In this document: piece by piece, positions 10,461 through 21,325 of the stretch | Numbering within the stretch: the stretch's first letter is position 1 | How the letters are laid out: the number at the start of each line of letters is the position of its first letter | Assembly (NCBI RefSeq): GCF_052857255.1 | Contig: NC_135500.1 | Location: forward strand, 159,395,189-159,459,188 | Source of the DNA: Amblyomma americanum | Lineage: Eukaryota; Arthropoda; Arachnida; Ixodida; Ixodidae | Direction of reading: 5' to 3' | Length of the DNA: 64,000 bases | Notes under the pieces: generated by a model | What the model saw: only the letters and a program-made list of their open reading frames with translations | Databases searched by the model: none | Told to the model about the DNA's origin: nothing | Made by a program: the position numbers and the translations under genes

Positions 10461-11300
10461 GTATGGTCCAGCAGGGTTCGCTTACTACTCCGCCGATGAA
10501 GTTCTGCACTCCTGTTTGAATTTTGGACACCAATGCTGCAGTCCGGTTACAGCGGAAGGCAAGGGCTCTTCCGCGTACGCTGTTTTCTGCGCTTTGATTA
10601 CTTCGCTCGTAATGGGAGTGCCTTAGGGCGTTTTCATCTATATTCAAGCTATCCTACTCACAGCGCTGCCCCATTTCAGTATATTCCATCCTGCCTATTA
10701 TCCAAGCACTTGAAAAGATATTTCGCTCATGCATATCTGCTGCCTTTGTTTTAATATTTGTCTATGCGTCTTGGAACTGATTGAGTCTTGATTCGTACCC
10801 TTTTGCTTAGTGGCAGTTGCCTGTTGTCAACTACCTGATAAGTTATGGTGAGTTTGAGCCTTTTAATTGTTTCTGCGCCTGACTATGACTACATTGCAGT
10901 ATTTTTTTTTAATTTAGCCTGCACGCCATGCAAGTTCTTTAAGCGTGTTGTGAATGTCGAGTTGCATGAGCCTGTTATTTGACGTGTAAAGTGGAAGTTT
11001 CAGCGCTGTTTTCACAGCTTTCCTTACGATGACATCTGGCTATTCGTTCTCGTCCTTACTTAGGCTACGTATGCAGCAGCGTACCTAACATAGCTTCTTC
11101 CATGAACGCTACCGCGTTCACATTGCATTTCCTGACAGTACAAAAAAGCTAAACCAACGAAACAGCTAATTTTGTTAAATGCCTAGTATTAGTCATAGAC
11201 ACATTTTCGGTTGGAAAGCACTACACAACACGGTCCCAAGACGCAACTTGTGTGAAGTCTCTGAGTAAGTGGGGTAAGCTCGGCCTAAATTGCAGAAGCA
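10461..11300. other. Unassigned DNA
   Basis: No feature recognised. ORFs are at most 74 codons. Confidence 0.5.
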
Positions 11301-11424
11301 TCGCACAAGGTGCAGCCAATGAGAGCAAACTAGGGTAACTCCGTAGCAGCGTCGCTCCAGCTGTAGCCAATGGGAGGGTGAGCTTTTCCAAGCCTAGGAA
11401 AGCACCGGCCTATGAGGAAATAAA
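11301..11424. other. Two CCAAT-containing half-repeats
   Basis: The blocks gtgcagccaatgagag (about 11309) and gctgtagccaatgggagg (about 11360) are similar and each carries CCAAT. No transcription unit is evident nearby, so a promoter is not claimed. Confidence 0.25.
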
Positions 11425-11645
11425 ATATATCAAGCGGCGACTGGGTTTCAAACCCGCAGCGGAGGTGCGAACAGATCAGCTTCCCTGGCCACTGCCCGAT
11501 AGCACTGTGCTATTGGCACAGCCCATCACGAAGGGCGTTAAACTGCAGCATACTCTCGCGTTGTGCGTTGCACATCGTCGTCATCAAGTTCCATATGCGG
11601 TGCTTACAGACCATATCAGCTTAACCACGATCAGTCTAATATAGT
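11425..11645. repeat. Dispersed repeat family D, copy 1
   Basis: Matches 55165-55345 along most of its length: ataaaata lead, a tRNA-like block (ggtttcaaacccgcagcgg), caatagcactrtgctat, then gttaaactgcagc, and gttgcacatcgtcgtcatcaa. On the minus strand a B-box-like gggtttgaaaccc is visible, suggesting a tRNA-derived SINE. A piece of the right end recurs near 49655-49690. Confidence 0.5.
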
Positions 11646-12751
11646 TACGAGACGTGCCGCCGAGCCCCTAAAGCAAAACCACGCGCCAACCAGGCTAAAC
11701 ACATGACTTCAAGCATCCACTCGGTTTAACTACGTTAATTATCTGCCAATTTTTCACTCGCAAATTGCTTATCAACGCATTTGTTTTTCAGATGTCATAG
11801 AATTTCGCAGCAACAATAGATATATGCGCATATTTCGCCTCGGCTGGCTTCGATTTATTCGCTACGACATTTTTTACTATAGTCACAAACGTTGCGCATT
11901 ATTTTTTCAGAGTAGTCTGAACTACTTGATGTGAGCGATGGACAAACTTTCAAAAATAATAGACCATAACCTTAAATATTTCCGTAACAGTACCGCACAA
12001 AATTTCTTAGTGTCCTCTCAATTAAAACTTATGCCCAAGAATTTAGGACTTGATGAAATTGAGAATCTCCTCGAAGGAGGATAAATACACATCGAAGAGA
12101 ATATGATACCAGGGTTGACTGCCCGTCGACAGTCTCACGGAAGTGATACATGCAAAAATTATTGAAGACTTGAGTAAAGCAACAAAGGGCAGGCACGCGA
12201 AAATACCTATGCACCACAATGTTTTGAAAACAATAGAGGTGAACAGAGCAATTTCTCTTTGATGTATTTAACCATGTTAGGTGTAAAGGTATATAGGCTA
12301 CATATACTGTCCCAATGCACTCTGCTAACTCTCTCTTCAAAACCTCACAATCAGATTGCAGTGATAATCACTGCTCGAAGAAAGAAGCTGCACACAGCAC
12401 AAAAAATTACAATGTACTGTTCTTTGGTTTAAGTGTAGAGTTTTCTAGAACACACACAGTTGATTCAGGGTTTTCTTTGTTGCTTGCTTTAAACTACTAA
12501 ATATAGCAAAATGGTGCGGCAAGTAAAACTAAAATACGTATAGAAGAGATGCTGCTTAGTAATGGAATAGAAAAAATCCTATTTTTCTCTCTTCCTTCTG
12601 GCTGCGGGGTGATAGCTGCGCTCCGTATGATCAATAAGAAAACCGTGTTGGAAAAAATGAGAAATTTTCAACGTAACAGCCGTCAATTTTCTAGCCTTTG
12701 AATCCTGAAAAGAAGTTTACAACCTGCTGTAGGCTCAAACAAAACATTATT
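11646..12751. other. Unassigned AT-rich DNA
   Basis: ORFs at 12029-12340 (-) and 12315-12500 (+) have no recognised motif. No repeat identified. Confidence 0.5.
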
Positions 12752-12962
12752 TTTCTAATACACGAGACTGCGTAAACCAGCAACGGCAAGCTTTGCCGAC
12801 TACAAGCCCGTATCCGAGAAAGTCGATCATAATATAGACGCCCCAAATGATCTCGCCGCCACTGAACGCAGCGATCTCTTCCGGTCTGACCACGACATCG
12901 GACGCAAATGATCGGAAACGAGCAACGGCCAAGTGATATGTCCCCATACGCACCTAATAAGC
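12747..12962 (-). CDS. Candidate host exon with one membrane segment (unconfirmed)
   Basis: Read on the minus strand, a possible splice acceptor (cttattag) is followed at once by an open frame of about 70 codons. It begins VRMGTYHLAVARFRSF, continues VVVRPEEIAAFSGGEIIWG, and then has a hydrophobic segment (VYIMIDFLGYGLVVG), a CRCW motif and a stop. The composition looks like part of a membrane protein, such as a transporter segment. I do not recognise the family and no partner exon was found nearby. A second frame on the same strand (12691-12993) is also open. A chance ORF remains the main alternative. Confidence 0.25.
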
Positions 12963-12993
12963 GGATCGATGACATCGAGGCATCTCTTCGCAC

Positions 12994-15900
12994 AGTTCAC
13001 TCAGGGACAGTTGCATGCAGGCGATGGCGGCTGTGAACCCGGCTCGAGCGGTCTGCCTTAAACGTAGTTCCGGATCTCCAGGTTAATCGCGAAGAGCTGC
13101 AAAATTGCTATTCTACTTAGTGACAGCTGGACATGCATTAATAAAATATGATTGGCATTTACAAGAAATGTTGTCCTTCTCAGCCATCCTTCACAGCCGA
13201 AGTCACGTAGCCGCTGTAAAAGACAAATTCTTTAGAGAGGATGTCCTAGAGGGAAACAAAACCACATGGCTTCACATTCTACAGCCTCCATGTGCGATCT
13301 TCAGTGGTACCATGGATTAAGCTTGTGAAGAGGCGTGTAGCCTTTTGGCGGATGAACAACGAAAAATGTGGCACTATTTTAAATTGCGCAGTAAACTTGC
13401 TACTGCTCGACGCACTTAAGCGTGTAACCTGTGCTGCACTGATTGTGCGCTGTTTAGGAAATAACACCACTTTCTCTAAGGAGAGGTTTGCGGCGGCGTT
13501 AATAGGCGAAGGGGACGAAAGCAGCGCCACTCTTTTTTTTTGTTTTTTATCAACACGTCTTCCTTTATAAGCTGCACGCCTATACCTGGGAGCTATGGCC
13601 TTGGCTTTTCGAACCTGAAATGTCCTTCATATTGGGTTCCCTTACTTGCATGTGCCTCTTTAAAGGGCCATGAGGCTCTACAACAATGAAACAACAAGGG
13701 TTATAGTACAAGAAAAAGCGGACCGAATAACGAGGCATCTTCACTCCCTGTTAGTTTTGCAGTTTAACTTGCGATTAATAAAATGAAGCACAAGCGCCAA
13801 ACGTAACTGCAGGCTAATGCTTCGTCTTCTGGCACGCTCCCGCATTAAGAGTAAACGCTAGTTAGTGATGCTATTCAGTGTCAGCACAACTGCAGAATTG
13901 GTTGGCCCAGTTTATTCAAGGTGGAAACGTTTTCTGCCGCTGCCTGGCCATGCAGTTTTGAGAAAATTTTTGCGATCATATGTATTTAGATTTTCCTCGC
14001 TCATTCTCTATGTTTAGTTTCTGAGTTCTTTCATTTTCAGTTCTTGAAGTCTTCTGGCCAATTTCGCTAGGATTAGTGGAGAATAAACCGGTTTTAATGA
14101 AGGTTATCGGCGACCGGGTATATAAAATCTCTTCTCGAATTTTATATTAGCAGAGATTAAACTTGTCCTAATAAAGGTTAGGGGCGACTCAACATATAAA
14201 ATTTCTTCTTGAATTTTGCATCCGCTGAAGGGGAGCAAAGAAACGCTTCGACCAGGTGTCATAATATCTAAAGATCCTAAGTTCTTCTGCACGCTGTTTT
14301 AACAGCGACAGGCGTCGGCTAAAGCAGCGAACAGTAAGCACAACTGAAAGAGTGTTGCGCCGTACGTGCCTGAATTTCTTCAGGGAACCAAAAGGTCCAA
14401 AGCGATAGGGGATAGCGCTTAAATCACTTGCTTGTCACGTACTCGAGATTTATAAAGCGGGAATATTTGAAGCAGAGTTTCTACCCGCGTGTTTTTCTCA
14501 TTCTACCGTCTTTACTTCTTCCAAAAAAGGAACAAGAAACAAATCCTTGAAAAGTAATTGCGAAAGTGTGGCTGGTAGCACGTAGTATTGATAATAAGGG
14601 AGCTCTCTTTTGTGCTCGCAGGTTTATAGCGAGCCACTTTTGCCATTTAGATTTCCTGACGTGCAGGAACGCTTGCAGCAAAAGGCCAGAGAAATTGAAT
14701 GCAACATTTTTTGCCCCTGTGTTACAATCTGACTAGAGCATTTTGCTCCCTTGCACGCTACATATTTTAGCACACGCCTCTAACGATTAGATCAAACCAT
14801 CAGATATATTTCCGTCGATCTACATTTAAAATTCCCGTTCGCAGCACGGCAAGCCGACTACCACTGTGAATGCGCTGACAGCAACGCGTGCAGAACAGTG
14901 AACGTAAGGTAAAGTCCACGTAAAAATACCGCTGAAATATCGTGGAGTTGTAGTTTCAGCAGGCTCAATTCATCACGCGACTGTCATGTAAAAAGGAAAC
15001 TTGATGAAATGGCGCACCTTGCTTGACCAGTCACAAATCGTGCCTAGGTATTAGCAGCGTCACCAGCTGCGCTGAGTTCAGCCGAAAAAATACGCGGAAT
15101 CTGTCACGCTATACGGCGTAGCTCAACGCAGGTAAACGCTTTTATTTGAGGAAACGTTGTATAGCGAGGATTTTTTTACAGTTATCAATGAAGTTCTTGG
15201 CAGTACTAGCGGGGATAGCTGGGAAATATTGTGGCGAACTCTGCAGTGACACAGCAGCGCACTGTTACCTCAAAATCGTGGACTACGTGACCACTTACTG
15301 AACACAATGAGCACTGTTCAAGTCTCCAATAATGAAAATGGACCATCTGGAAGAGGCGCCTTGAACAGCGGCTGTGAAATTTTCTTAGTCCTGAAACCGT
15401 TCAAGCAAATTAAATTAAATGGAGGCCCTTTGGGCTGAAGGAACGGTATGCAAGGTTTATGTGGCTTACTTCAAATGGGCCGATTGATCTATCATTTATC
15501 TGTTCCTAAATATGAACAAAAAAGGTTTAATTTCTTGCTCGTGCAATCCCAGCCAAGAGTTCAGGATGCAATGCACGCAGCTATTTCTCCTTAAGAACTC
15601 TCTGTAGTACCTTTCATCTCAGCGTGCATTCATACTATTGTGCACACTCTTCAATCTGAAAGGGACATTTAACCGCCGAGCGCAAGGCTCCCGAGAACTC
15701 GGGTGGGCTAACGCTGCAGGAAAACATGACATGTGTAACCACGGAGAAACAAGAACTACATAAGCTAATTCGATTTCGAAATTAACAGACAATCAACATC
15801 AACATGTACGTCCACAACAAGTCTAAAGCCTCTCTATCACCCAGCTGCCCTCATACCACCATATTTCAGCCTTAAATTGCAGGGCCACACTGATTCAGTC

Positions 15901-16050
15901 CCCTTGAATTTACTGACCACTGGAGGGAGGTACAGAACTCTCTCAACATCTAAGGTCACCTGGGTATCTCAAAAAGACAGCATTGACAACAAGAACTTGG
16001 CCTGTATTGAGTGCCGCGTACTAATCAAAAAGGGATGAAAAATGAAAACT
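12994..16050. other. Unassigned AT-rich DNA
   Basis: About 3 kb without a recognised gene or repeat. ORFs at 13105-13320, 13279-13530, 13292-13570, 14104-14292 and 14481-14681 overlap in antisense or are short. Between 14682 and 16024 no ORF reaches 60 codons. Confidence 0.5.
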
Positions 16051-16307
16051 GATCTTGAGGAAAGGGAATGACGCAGTAACTGTCTCGCATATCACGGTGG
16101 ACACCTGAACCACGCCGTAAGGGAAGAGTTAAAGTAGGACACGAAAGAATAAAGAAAAAAGAGGTGCTGTAGTGGAGGCTTCCGGGATAATTTGACCACC
16201 TGGTGATTTTTAACGTGCATTCACATCGCACAGCACACGTGCGCCTTTTGCATTTCGCCTGCAGCGAAACGCGGCCGCCGCGGTCGGGTTCGATCCCGGG
16301 TATTACA
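16051..16307 (-). mobile_element. tRNA-derived SINE, family A (Ruka-like)
   Basis: Clearly homologous to the copies at 17.9 and 43.4 kb. On the minus strand it shows the B box (ggttcgatccc is kept as cgggttcgatcccggg), the gcggcggccgcg block, the gatgtgaatgcacgttaaa block, and the pyrimidine-rich body down to cattccctttcc. The A-box end is missing on the right, so the copy is 5'-truncated. No target-site duplication was seen. Confidence 0.8.
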
Positions 16308-16782
16308 CCGCAGAAAAAGATCAGTGTTACTAAAAACGGAGCTTTTATAAGCTTGAAGAAACCAACAAACGAAACTTAACTATCGCCCTCATCGGTCGAT
16401 TTCGCAATTGAAACGTCTGCGTCGAGCCAGATTTTCGGCCGCGGATCTGAGAAGCTGCGCTACACTGCCATTCACTCACCGACTCGCTTACATGTTCATG
16501 CCGTATTTCAAAGAAGCTGCAACTCGTCCTTTTCGGTAGGGACATCACGAGCTTGGATCGACCAGAGGAACAGTTTAAAATCCTGTTTTCTTTGCGACAC
16601 ATGCGTCGTCTGCTGCCCGACAAATGTCATCACTGTCAGAAAGAGCCGGATATTACATTGTTACTCACAGCTATATTCGGAAGCATTTGGCCTCAATGTC
16701 CCTTGACAAAGACTCCGCATTACTACAGCACAAGTTCTGGAAAGGGTGGCCCACTTATTATTATCCAGTGTAGAACATGCAA
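16308..16782. other. Unassigned DNA between SINE and foldback element
   Basis: ORFs at 16345-16623 (-) and 16553-16915 (+) overlap in antisense. The plus frame contains CHHCQKEPDITLLLTAIF, which faintly recalls LINE C-terminal Cys motifs, but not enough to call. Confidence 0.35.
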
Positions 16783-17449
16783 ATATACCGGGTGTTTCAG
16801 CGAACACATTCAAAGTTTTTCAGAAGTAGCCTTTTTGGGGTTAAAAATTGACTTTTGTGGCACTGTAATTCTAGTGTTAGCGTACAAAACAAAGCCGGTG
16901 AATCGAATTAAGTAGCAAGCTGATTGACTAATTTTTTATAATTAACTTTCTAAATATTAGAGTTAGGCGCCTGGTAGCAATTAAAGATTTGCAGCAGGTC
17001 GTTAGTAATAGCGATATCAGTTTTTAGAAGTTCTAAAACGCGATTACCCTTGGCGCTGTGGCTCGACAAAATTTGGCTTTTTCGACCAGCTCCGTGCACT
17101 AGAGGGGTTGCTTTGTCTGAATGCTTTTGAAAACGCATGTATATTCGCACGATGCAGCCAGAATTTGTCGAGCCACAGCGGCGTGGGTGATCGCGTTTTC
17201 GGAGATATAAAAACTATTACGGCTATTATTAATGACCACCTACAGATCTTTAATTTCATCTAGACGCCTAACTCTAATAGTTAAAAAGATAATTATTAAA
17301 ATTAGTTCACGAGCCTACTGCTCAAGACAATTCACCGGTTTTCTGGTGTCCGCCAACAATGGTAATACTATGCCGCAAAACCCATATTTTTACCCCGAAA
17401 ACCTGTTTATGAAAATTCCTGAAAGTGTTCTCTGAAACAAACGGTATAT
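16783..17449. mobile_element. Long-terminal-inverted-repeat (foldback) MITE, about 667 bp
   Basis: The left arm (16783-17075) and right arm (17158-17449) are reverse complements along almost their whole length, about 290 bp each and roughly three-quarters identical by eye, with a spacer of about 80 bp. The termini read ATATACCGGGTGTTTCAG (left) and ATATACCGTTTGTTTCAG (right, reverse complement). Inner matching blocks include CCGGTGAAT, ATTAGAGTTAGGCG, AATTAAAGAT, AAAACGCGAT and GCTGTGGCTCGACAAA. The ends sit in TATA, consistent with a TA target as for Tc1/mariner-type elements. No transposase ORF is present, so it is non-autonomous. Confidence 0.85.
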
Positions 17450-17864
17450 CAAAAGAATATTATTAGCTAAGAAACTGCACGAAATATAGGCAAAAAAAAA
17501 CAAGAGAAATAGTCCAATACCTTACGAAGGAGCCCCAAAGTGGCCACAATAACTAAAGACAAATATGGAATCAAAGCGCTGAGACCTCTGCTCTCTTCAT
17601 ATACTTTCAAGACCTTGCGCAGTGCCGCTATGCTCCACACAGATAAGCCAAAGACCAAAAAAGCAACCTCGAAAGAAGGTGGCGTCAAAGATGAAGTTAA
17701 TCAATTATTTCTCTCAGCTTCATGAGGGGCAACTGAAATGATATTATTCTCAGCCATCAAGCGCCTCGTTTAGGAGCATACATCGGTACCAGGCAAGCTA
17801 TGGAAAGTAAAAGCTCCAAATCTTTTCAGTGCAAGCTTACATGCCCCACAGTATAAGAACTTAA
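17450..17864. other. Unassigned DNA
   Basis: ORFs at 17467-17688 (-) and 17540-17725 (+) are antisense to each other. Nothing recognised. Confidence 0.5.
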
Positions 17865-17880
17865 GGTACGAAATGTTTAA
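17865..17880. repeat. Target-site duplication (left) of the 17.9 kb SINE
   Basis: ggtacgaaatgtttaa, identical to 18199-18214. Confidence 0.92.
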
Positions 17881-18198
17881 TAATAATAAGAAGAATAGTT
17901 GGTTTTTAGGGAAAGGAAATGGCGCAGTATCTATCTCATATATCGTTGGACACCTGAACCGCGCAGTAATGGAAGTGATAAAGTAGGGAGTGAAAGAAGA
18001 AAGGAAGAAAGAGGTGCCGTAGTGGACGTCTCCCGAATAATTTAGACCACCTGGGGATCTTTAACGTGCACTGACATCGCACAGCACACGGGCGCCTTAG
18101 CGTTTTGCCTCCACAAAAGCGCAGCCGCCGCGGTCGGGTTCGAACCTGGTAACTCCAGATCAGTAGCAGAGCGCCCTAACCACTAAGCCACCGCGGCG
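17881..18198 (-). mobile_element. Full-length tRNA-derived SINE, family A (Ruka-like), with target-site duplication
   Basis: The most complete SINE in the window, about 318 bp. On the minus strand it starts at the CCCGCCGCGGTGGC head with an A box (tggcttagtggtt, 18178-18190) and a perfect B box (ggttcgaaccc, 18136-18146). It continues through the gatgtcagtgcacgttaaa block and ends in a (TTA/TTC)n tail. A 16-base direct repeat, ggtacgaaatgtttaa, flanks it at 17865-17880 and 18199-18214 without mismatch. The perfect duplication implies a comparatively recent insertion by LINE-type target-primed reverse transcription. RNA polymerase III transcription is expected from the boxes. Confidence 0.92.
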
Positions 18199-18214
18199 GG
18201 TACGAAATGTTTAA
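18199..18214. repeat. Target-site duplication (right) of the 17.9 kb SINE
   Basis: Identical to 17865-17880. The first two bases (gg) may belong either to the element or to the duplication. Confidence 0.9.
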
Positions 18215-18429
18215 CGATCGTGTATTGTTCTAGCAAACTATGTATTCCCTAATGTTAATTCTCTGTCAAAAAACTCGCAACACCAGGCCACGTCGTTTTG
18301 TTTCGGGTAAAAAATTTGTTAAAAATATAGCAAACACATAAAGACAACACACGCAGTGTACGAACCACTAGATAGCAACTATTCCGGATTAATACTTTGC
18401 TGAACAACAAGCGTATCAATTCACGATCG

Positions 18430-18443
18430 CCCCCCCCCCCCCC
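18430..18443. repeat. C14 homopolymer
   Basis: Fourteen consecutive C residues in AT-rich DNA. Confidence 0.95.
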
Positions 18444-19135
18444 TCCAGCTCAAGATTTTACTTCCAATAATCTCGAATCTAAACCACAAAAAGCTACCTA
18501 ATTGAACAGGTTGTTATGGAAGACATCAGCCGTTTTGCTTAGAACTGCGCTTCTCTGACAATATTTGTAACCATTGGTAGACAAACAGAATACCAGTGAA
18601 AGCTATAAAGTACTAACGAAACAACTAATAATCCCTTTAAGGCTATTTGGTCGGAAAGCAAAAAGAAAATCGGAAATATTGCAGTTCAGTTCCGGTATAC
18701 GGAAGGCAAAGAAAAAAGAAACATTTCATCTGCTAATCTATTTGTCGTCATTTTTCTTTTTCTTTGCATGCACGAGTTCCATTAGACAAGTGAGGCACCT
18801 TCCAGACCCGTCTTTTCATACGAAGGAGATCAAAAATACGGTAGTGATGTAAGGAGCCTTCTCGGCCAATAAGAATATTCACCGGAAACGAACGCACAAA
18901 AAAAAGGACAACATGCAGCAGACTCCTCAAATCTTGATTATGAACGTGAGTAGCGAAACATTTCCGCGGCAGTCTCGTTTCGTTACTCACCCAAGGCATA
19001 AGGCAGCTCCTGTTGCTCTGAGGCAATGCTCAAGCCGCACACAATAAAAAAAGATCCGAACACACCGATGCTAGGCGAGCGAAGTGCCCAGAAATTAACT
19101 GGAGTGATTTGCTGCCATGCATGTCGACAGCAATT
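18444..19135. other. Unassigned AT-rich DNA
   Basis: Antisense-overlapping ORFs at 18574-18852 (+) and 18748-19026 (-). No family recognised. Confidence 0.5.
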
Positions 19136-19615
19136 TTCCCTGCTCTCTCGTCTCCCTAGAGGTTAGAAAGCTCCGTTCCGCGCACGACGTTGCGCGAAGA
19201 GCGCGTGCACAACCTTCCTCCTTTCGCCCTGGGCGCCAAAACGCCATTAGCGAGCCGATCGTTCTTCTGCCGCGTGGATGATTTCTTCGGGCAGCGGTTC
19301 TGAAGGCATTGCGCAGTGGCCGGCCCCTGCGGCCATTCCGAGCCAGTGTGTCAGATCATTCCCCTCGCACGCAGCAGCTGCGTGGGCGCACAGTTGACAC
19401 TGCAACGGCGCTTTGGTTTGCGTCTGGCCGTTTGTATTAGTTTATTTTTTTTAGGTGCCTGTGGTTTTGTTTACCTGCTAGAGACGTGGGCAGCTCGTGT
19501 GACGAAGTGCTGGAGTCTTGTGAGCAATGACCTCTTTGGCATGCGTGTGCTGGAGGCAATAAACGAATTAGTTTGTGTGCAGGGAGGGTGCCAAAACAAG
19601 AGTGGAATTGAGAAA
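19136..19615 (+). other. GC-rich block ending in an AATAAA signal
   Basis: The stretch is markedly richer in G+C and CpG than its surroundings and closes with gaggcaataaacgaatt near 19552-19568, a possible polyadenylation signal. An ORF (19316-19618, +) with a hydrophobic CISLFFLGACGFVYLL segment lies inside it. It could be the 3' end of a transposon transcript or of a host transcript. I cannot place it. Confidence 0.25.
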
Positions 19616-19689
19616 TAAGCCAAATATTGAAAAAAATGAAAGTTCCGATCTTTGATTCGCATTCATGGCAAAGAGGCACGCAAAAACAA

Positions 19690-19812
19690 TGGTATGCCGC
19701 GTAAATCCAGCTCTTACCTCCCTTAGAATGGGTTGCATCCTAGCTATATATATCGTGAAAAACAGTGGCGACAAGGGGTACGCATTTCGCAAATCTCCTT
19801 TCACATCCAAAA
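19690..19812 (-). pseudogene. Reverse-transcriptase fragment of a non-LTR element
   Basis: The minus-strand frame reads GDLRNAYPLSPLFFTIYI and then a helix-like stretch ending in GF. This matches the RT block G(V/L)RQGCPLSPLLFxxY that precedes the catalytic YADD motif in LINE-like elements; the RQGC residues have become RNAY. Upstream and downstream translations carry stops. The clade cannot be set from this little sequence. Confidence 0.5.
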
Positions 19813-20426
19813 TAATAGTCAGCCTTCGCTAGTATAAATGCAGTCCATTACATCATAATTTCGCTTTTACTAGCTCTATTAGGTCAGCGTCCAGCCCTGT
19901 GTAAGTTACAAATTTGCAGACTAATTCACGGCTTACGATGCCATATTTGCATTTTACTTCGAGAAAGCGAATAATAACGGCCTATCCTGTAAGCATCGCA
20001 CTTTGTGGTTTTTATTGTCCTGAATTCAGCGGACCTTATTACGATGTTTTATTTGGAACTCACCGTTAAGATTTTTGTTGTGCATATTATTACCAACGGA
20101 TCCATTACCCATTTTATTGCTGATATGCAATATTCCTTTGAGATGAAATGATACCTACTGTTGATCTTCCTATTTTTTCTGAGCTCGATCATTCGCTTCA
20201 AAACTATGCTCAAATTGCGGTACTCAGAACTGCGTCTATAGAATAAAATACTGTCGCCATAAAATCAGCAGCACAACTTAAGTGATAGAACCACCAGAGA
20301 GAGAAATTGACTGGCCGTCACACGCGGGGGCGTGAAATAGCTATGTTAGCAGTATTTGTCTTCCATTTAGCTTTTACAGTTTCACTTTTAGAATTGTCAC
20401 CTTTCCGTGACGTCTTTAAATTTATT
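19813..20426. other. Unassigned AT-rich DNA, possibly more of the decayed LINE
   Basis: If the RT fragment at 19.7 kb once continued upstream it would lie here on the minus strand, but the translations are broken by stops and no other RT motif is legible. Confidence 0.35.
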
Positions 20427-20955
20427 GTAGCGATAGCTACACTACGCCAGCCACTTCGCGAGGTTGGCGTGGCTGCGCGCTGACCCGCGGCAATACCGCT
20501 TTGTTAGCTGTGCGCATGCGCCGAGTGACGTCATAGCCCTCAGCTGGTGTGCGCGCCGCACGCCTCGCCGCTGCGCCGACGGCGGAGCAGACGCCGCCCG
20601 CCTCGTCAGTTGTGCGCATGAGCGGAGTGACGTCAGAGCACGCAGCTGGTGTGCGCGCCGCGCGCCTACATTACGCTAGCGTTTCGAGCCTTCAGCGTGG
20701 TGGCGCCGTGGCCACCGTGCAGCTGCCTGCGGCGCGGCGCGCCGGCGAAACCGAGTGCGGGTGGAGTGGAGAGGGGAAGAGGAGGGGGTGTATCCACGTC
20801 AAGGGACGAAAATGAAGAAGGAACGCCCAGCGAAACACAGCGGCGAAAGACTGACTTTGCAATTAAACTGTGCGAGCCACTCGGCCAGCTGTAGCTATCG
20901 CGTCACTCCAAGTATAATCAGAGGTAAACCACACCATTTTTTTTCTCTGTTGATT
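20427..20955 (+). mobile_element. GC-rich CpG-dense interspersed element with inverted CGATAGCTACA ends
   Basis: The left end (20427-20453) and the right end (20881-20903) share the core CGATAGCTACA in inverted orientation. Homology with the 10.2 kb copy continues past the right core through aaccac and a T run to about 20950, so the true right end is uncertain. The interior is very CpG-rich and contains a direct duplication of about 102 bp (period set by TGACGTCA at 20526 and 20628). The short ORFs are Arg/Ala-rich by composition and not believable genes. I infer a non-autonomous element of a tick-specific family; the superfamily is unknown. Confidence 0.65.
20526..20635. promoter_or_regulatory. 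Two CRE palindromes (TGACGTCA) in a tandem duplication
   Basis: TGACGTCA occurs at 20526-20533 and 20628-20635, each in the setting tgcgcatg...gagtgacgtca and each followed by cagctggtgtgcgcgccgc. TGACGTCA is the cAMP-response element bound by CREB/ATF factors. Function here is not shown. Confidence 0.5.
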
Positions 20956-21079
20956 CATTTTGCTGCCAGTTAAAAATCTGGTGGTTGGCGGGGGGGAAGG
21001 GAAAGAGGCCTTCTAGAGAGCAGAGGTGGGGAACGCTTCAGGCACCCAAACTGCGTAACTTTGATGAAGATGATATTGA

Positions 21080-21325
21080 TTTTTTTTATGGCGTAAGAGC
21101 ATTTAGGGCCAAAGAGTGCAATGACACAAGATATTTTTACTCTTCAAAAGGTGGGGTCACAGACCTATTTCCTAAGAATTTCACCCCAAAGAACCCGAAC
21201 ACCAGGCTAGGGAAAAGCTTGTACCCATAGTATCACCAGTGTGTATCCTGCGGCACTGGGGATCGAACCCCACCCCTGCAGAATGCGAAGGGGGTGCTCA
21301 AACCATTACGCTACCGCTGCGGTAC
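21080..21325 (-). mobile_element. tRNA-derived SINE, family C, with poly(A) tail
   Basis: On the minus strand a tRNA-like head (21248-21322) has an A box (ggtagcgtaatggtt) and a clear B box (ggggttcgatcccc, 21258-21271). A body of about 160 bp follows, ending in a short A run (T run at 21080-21087 on the plus strand). It differs in body sequence from families A and B. No target-site duplication was found by eye. Confidence 0.65.

Noticed and set aside
21248..21322. Possible tRNA gene
   Set aside because: A and B boxes are present but acceptor and anticodon stems do not fold properly, and a SINE body follows; the same holds for the tRNA-like blocks at 6.4, 32.6, 40.7 and 50.7 kb.
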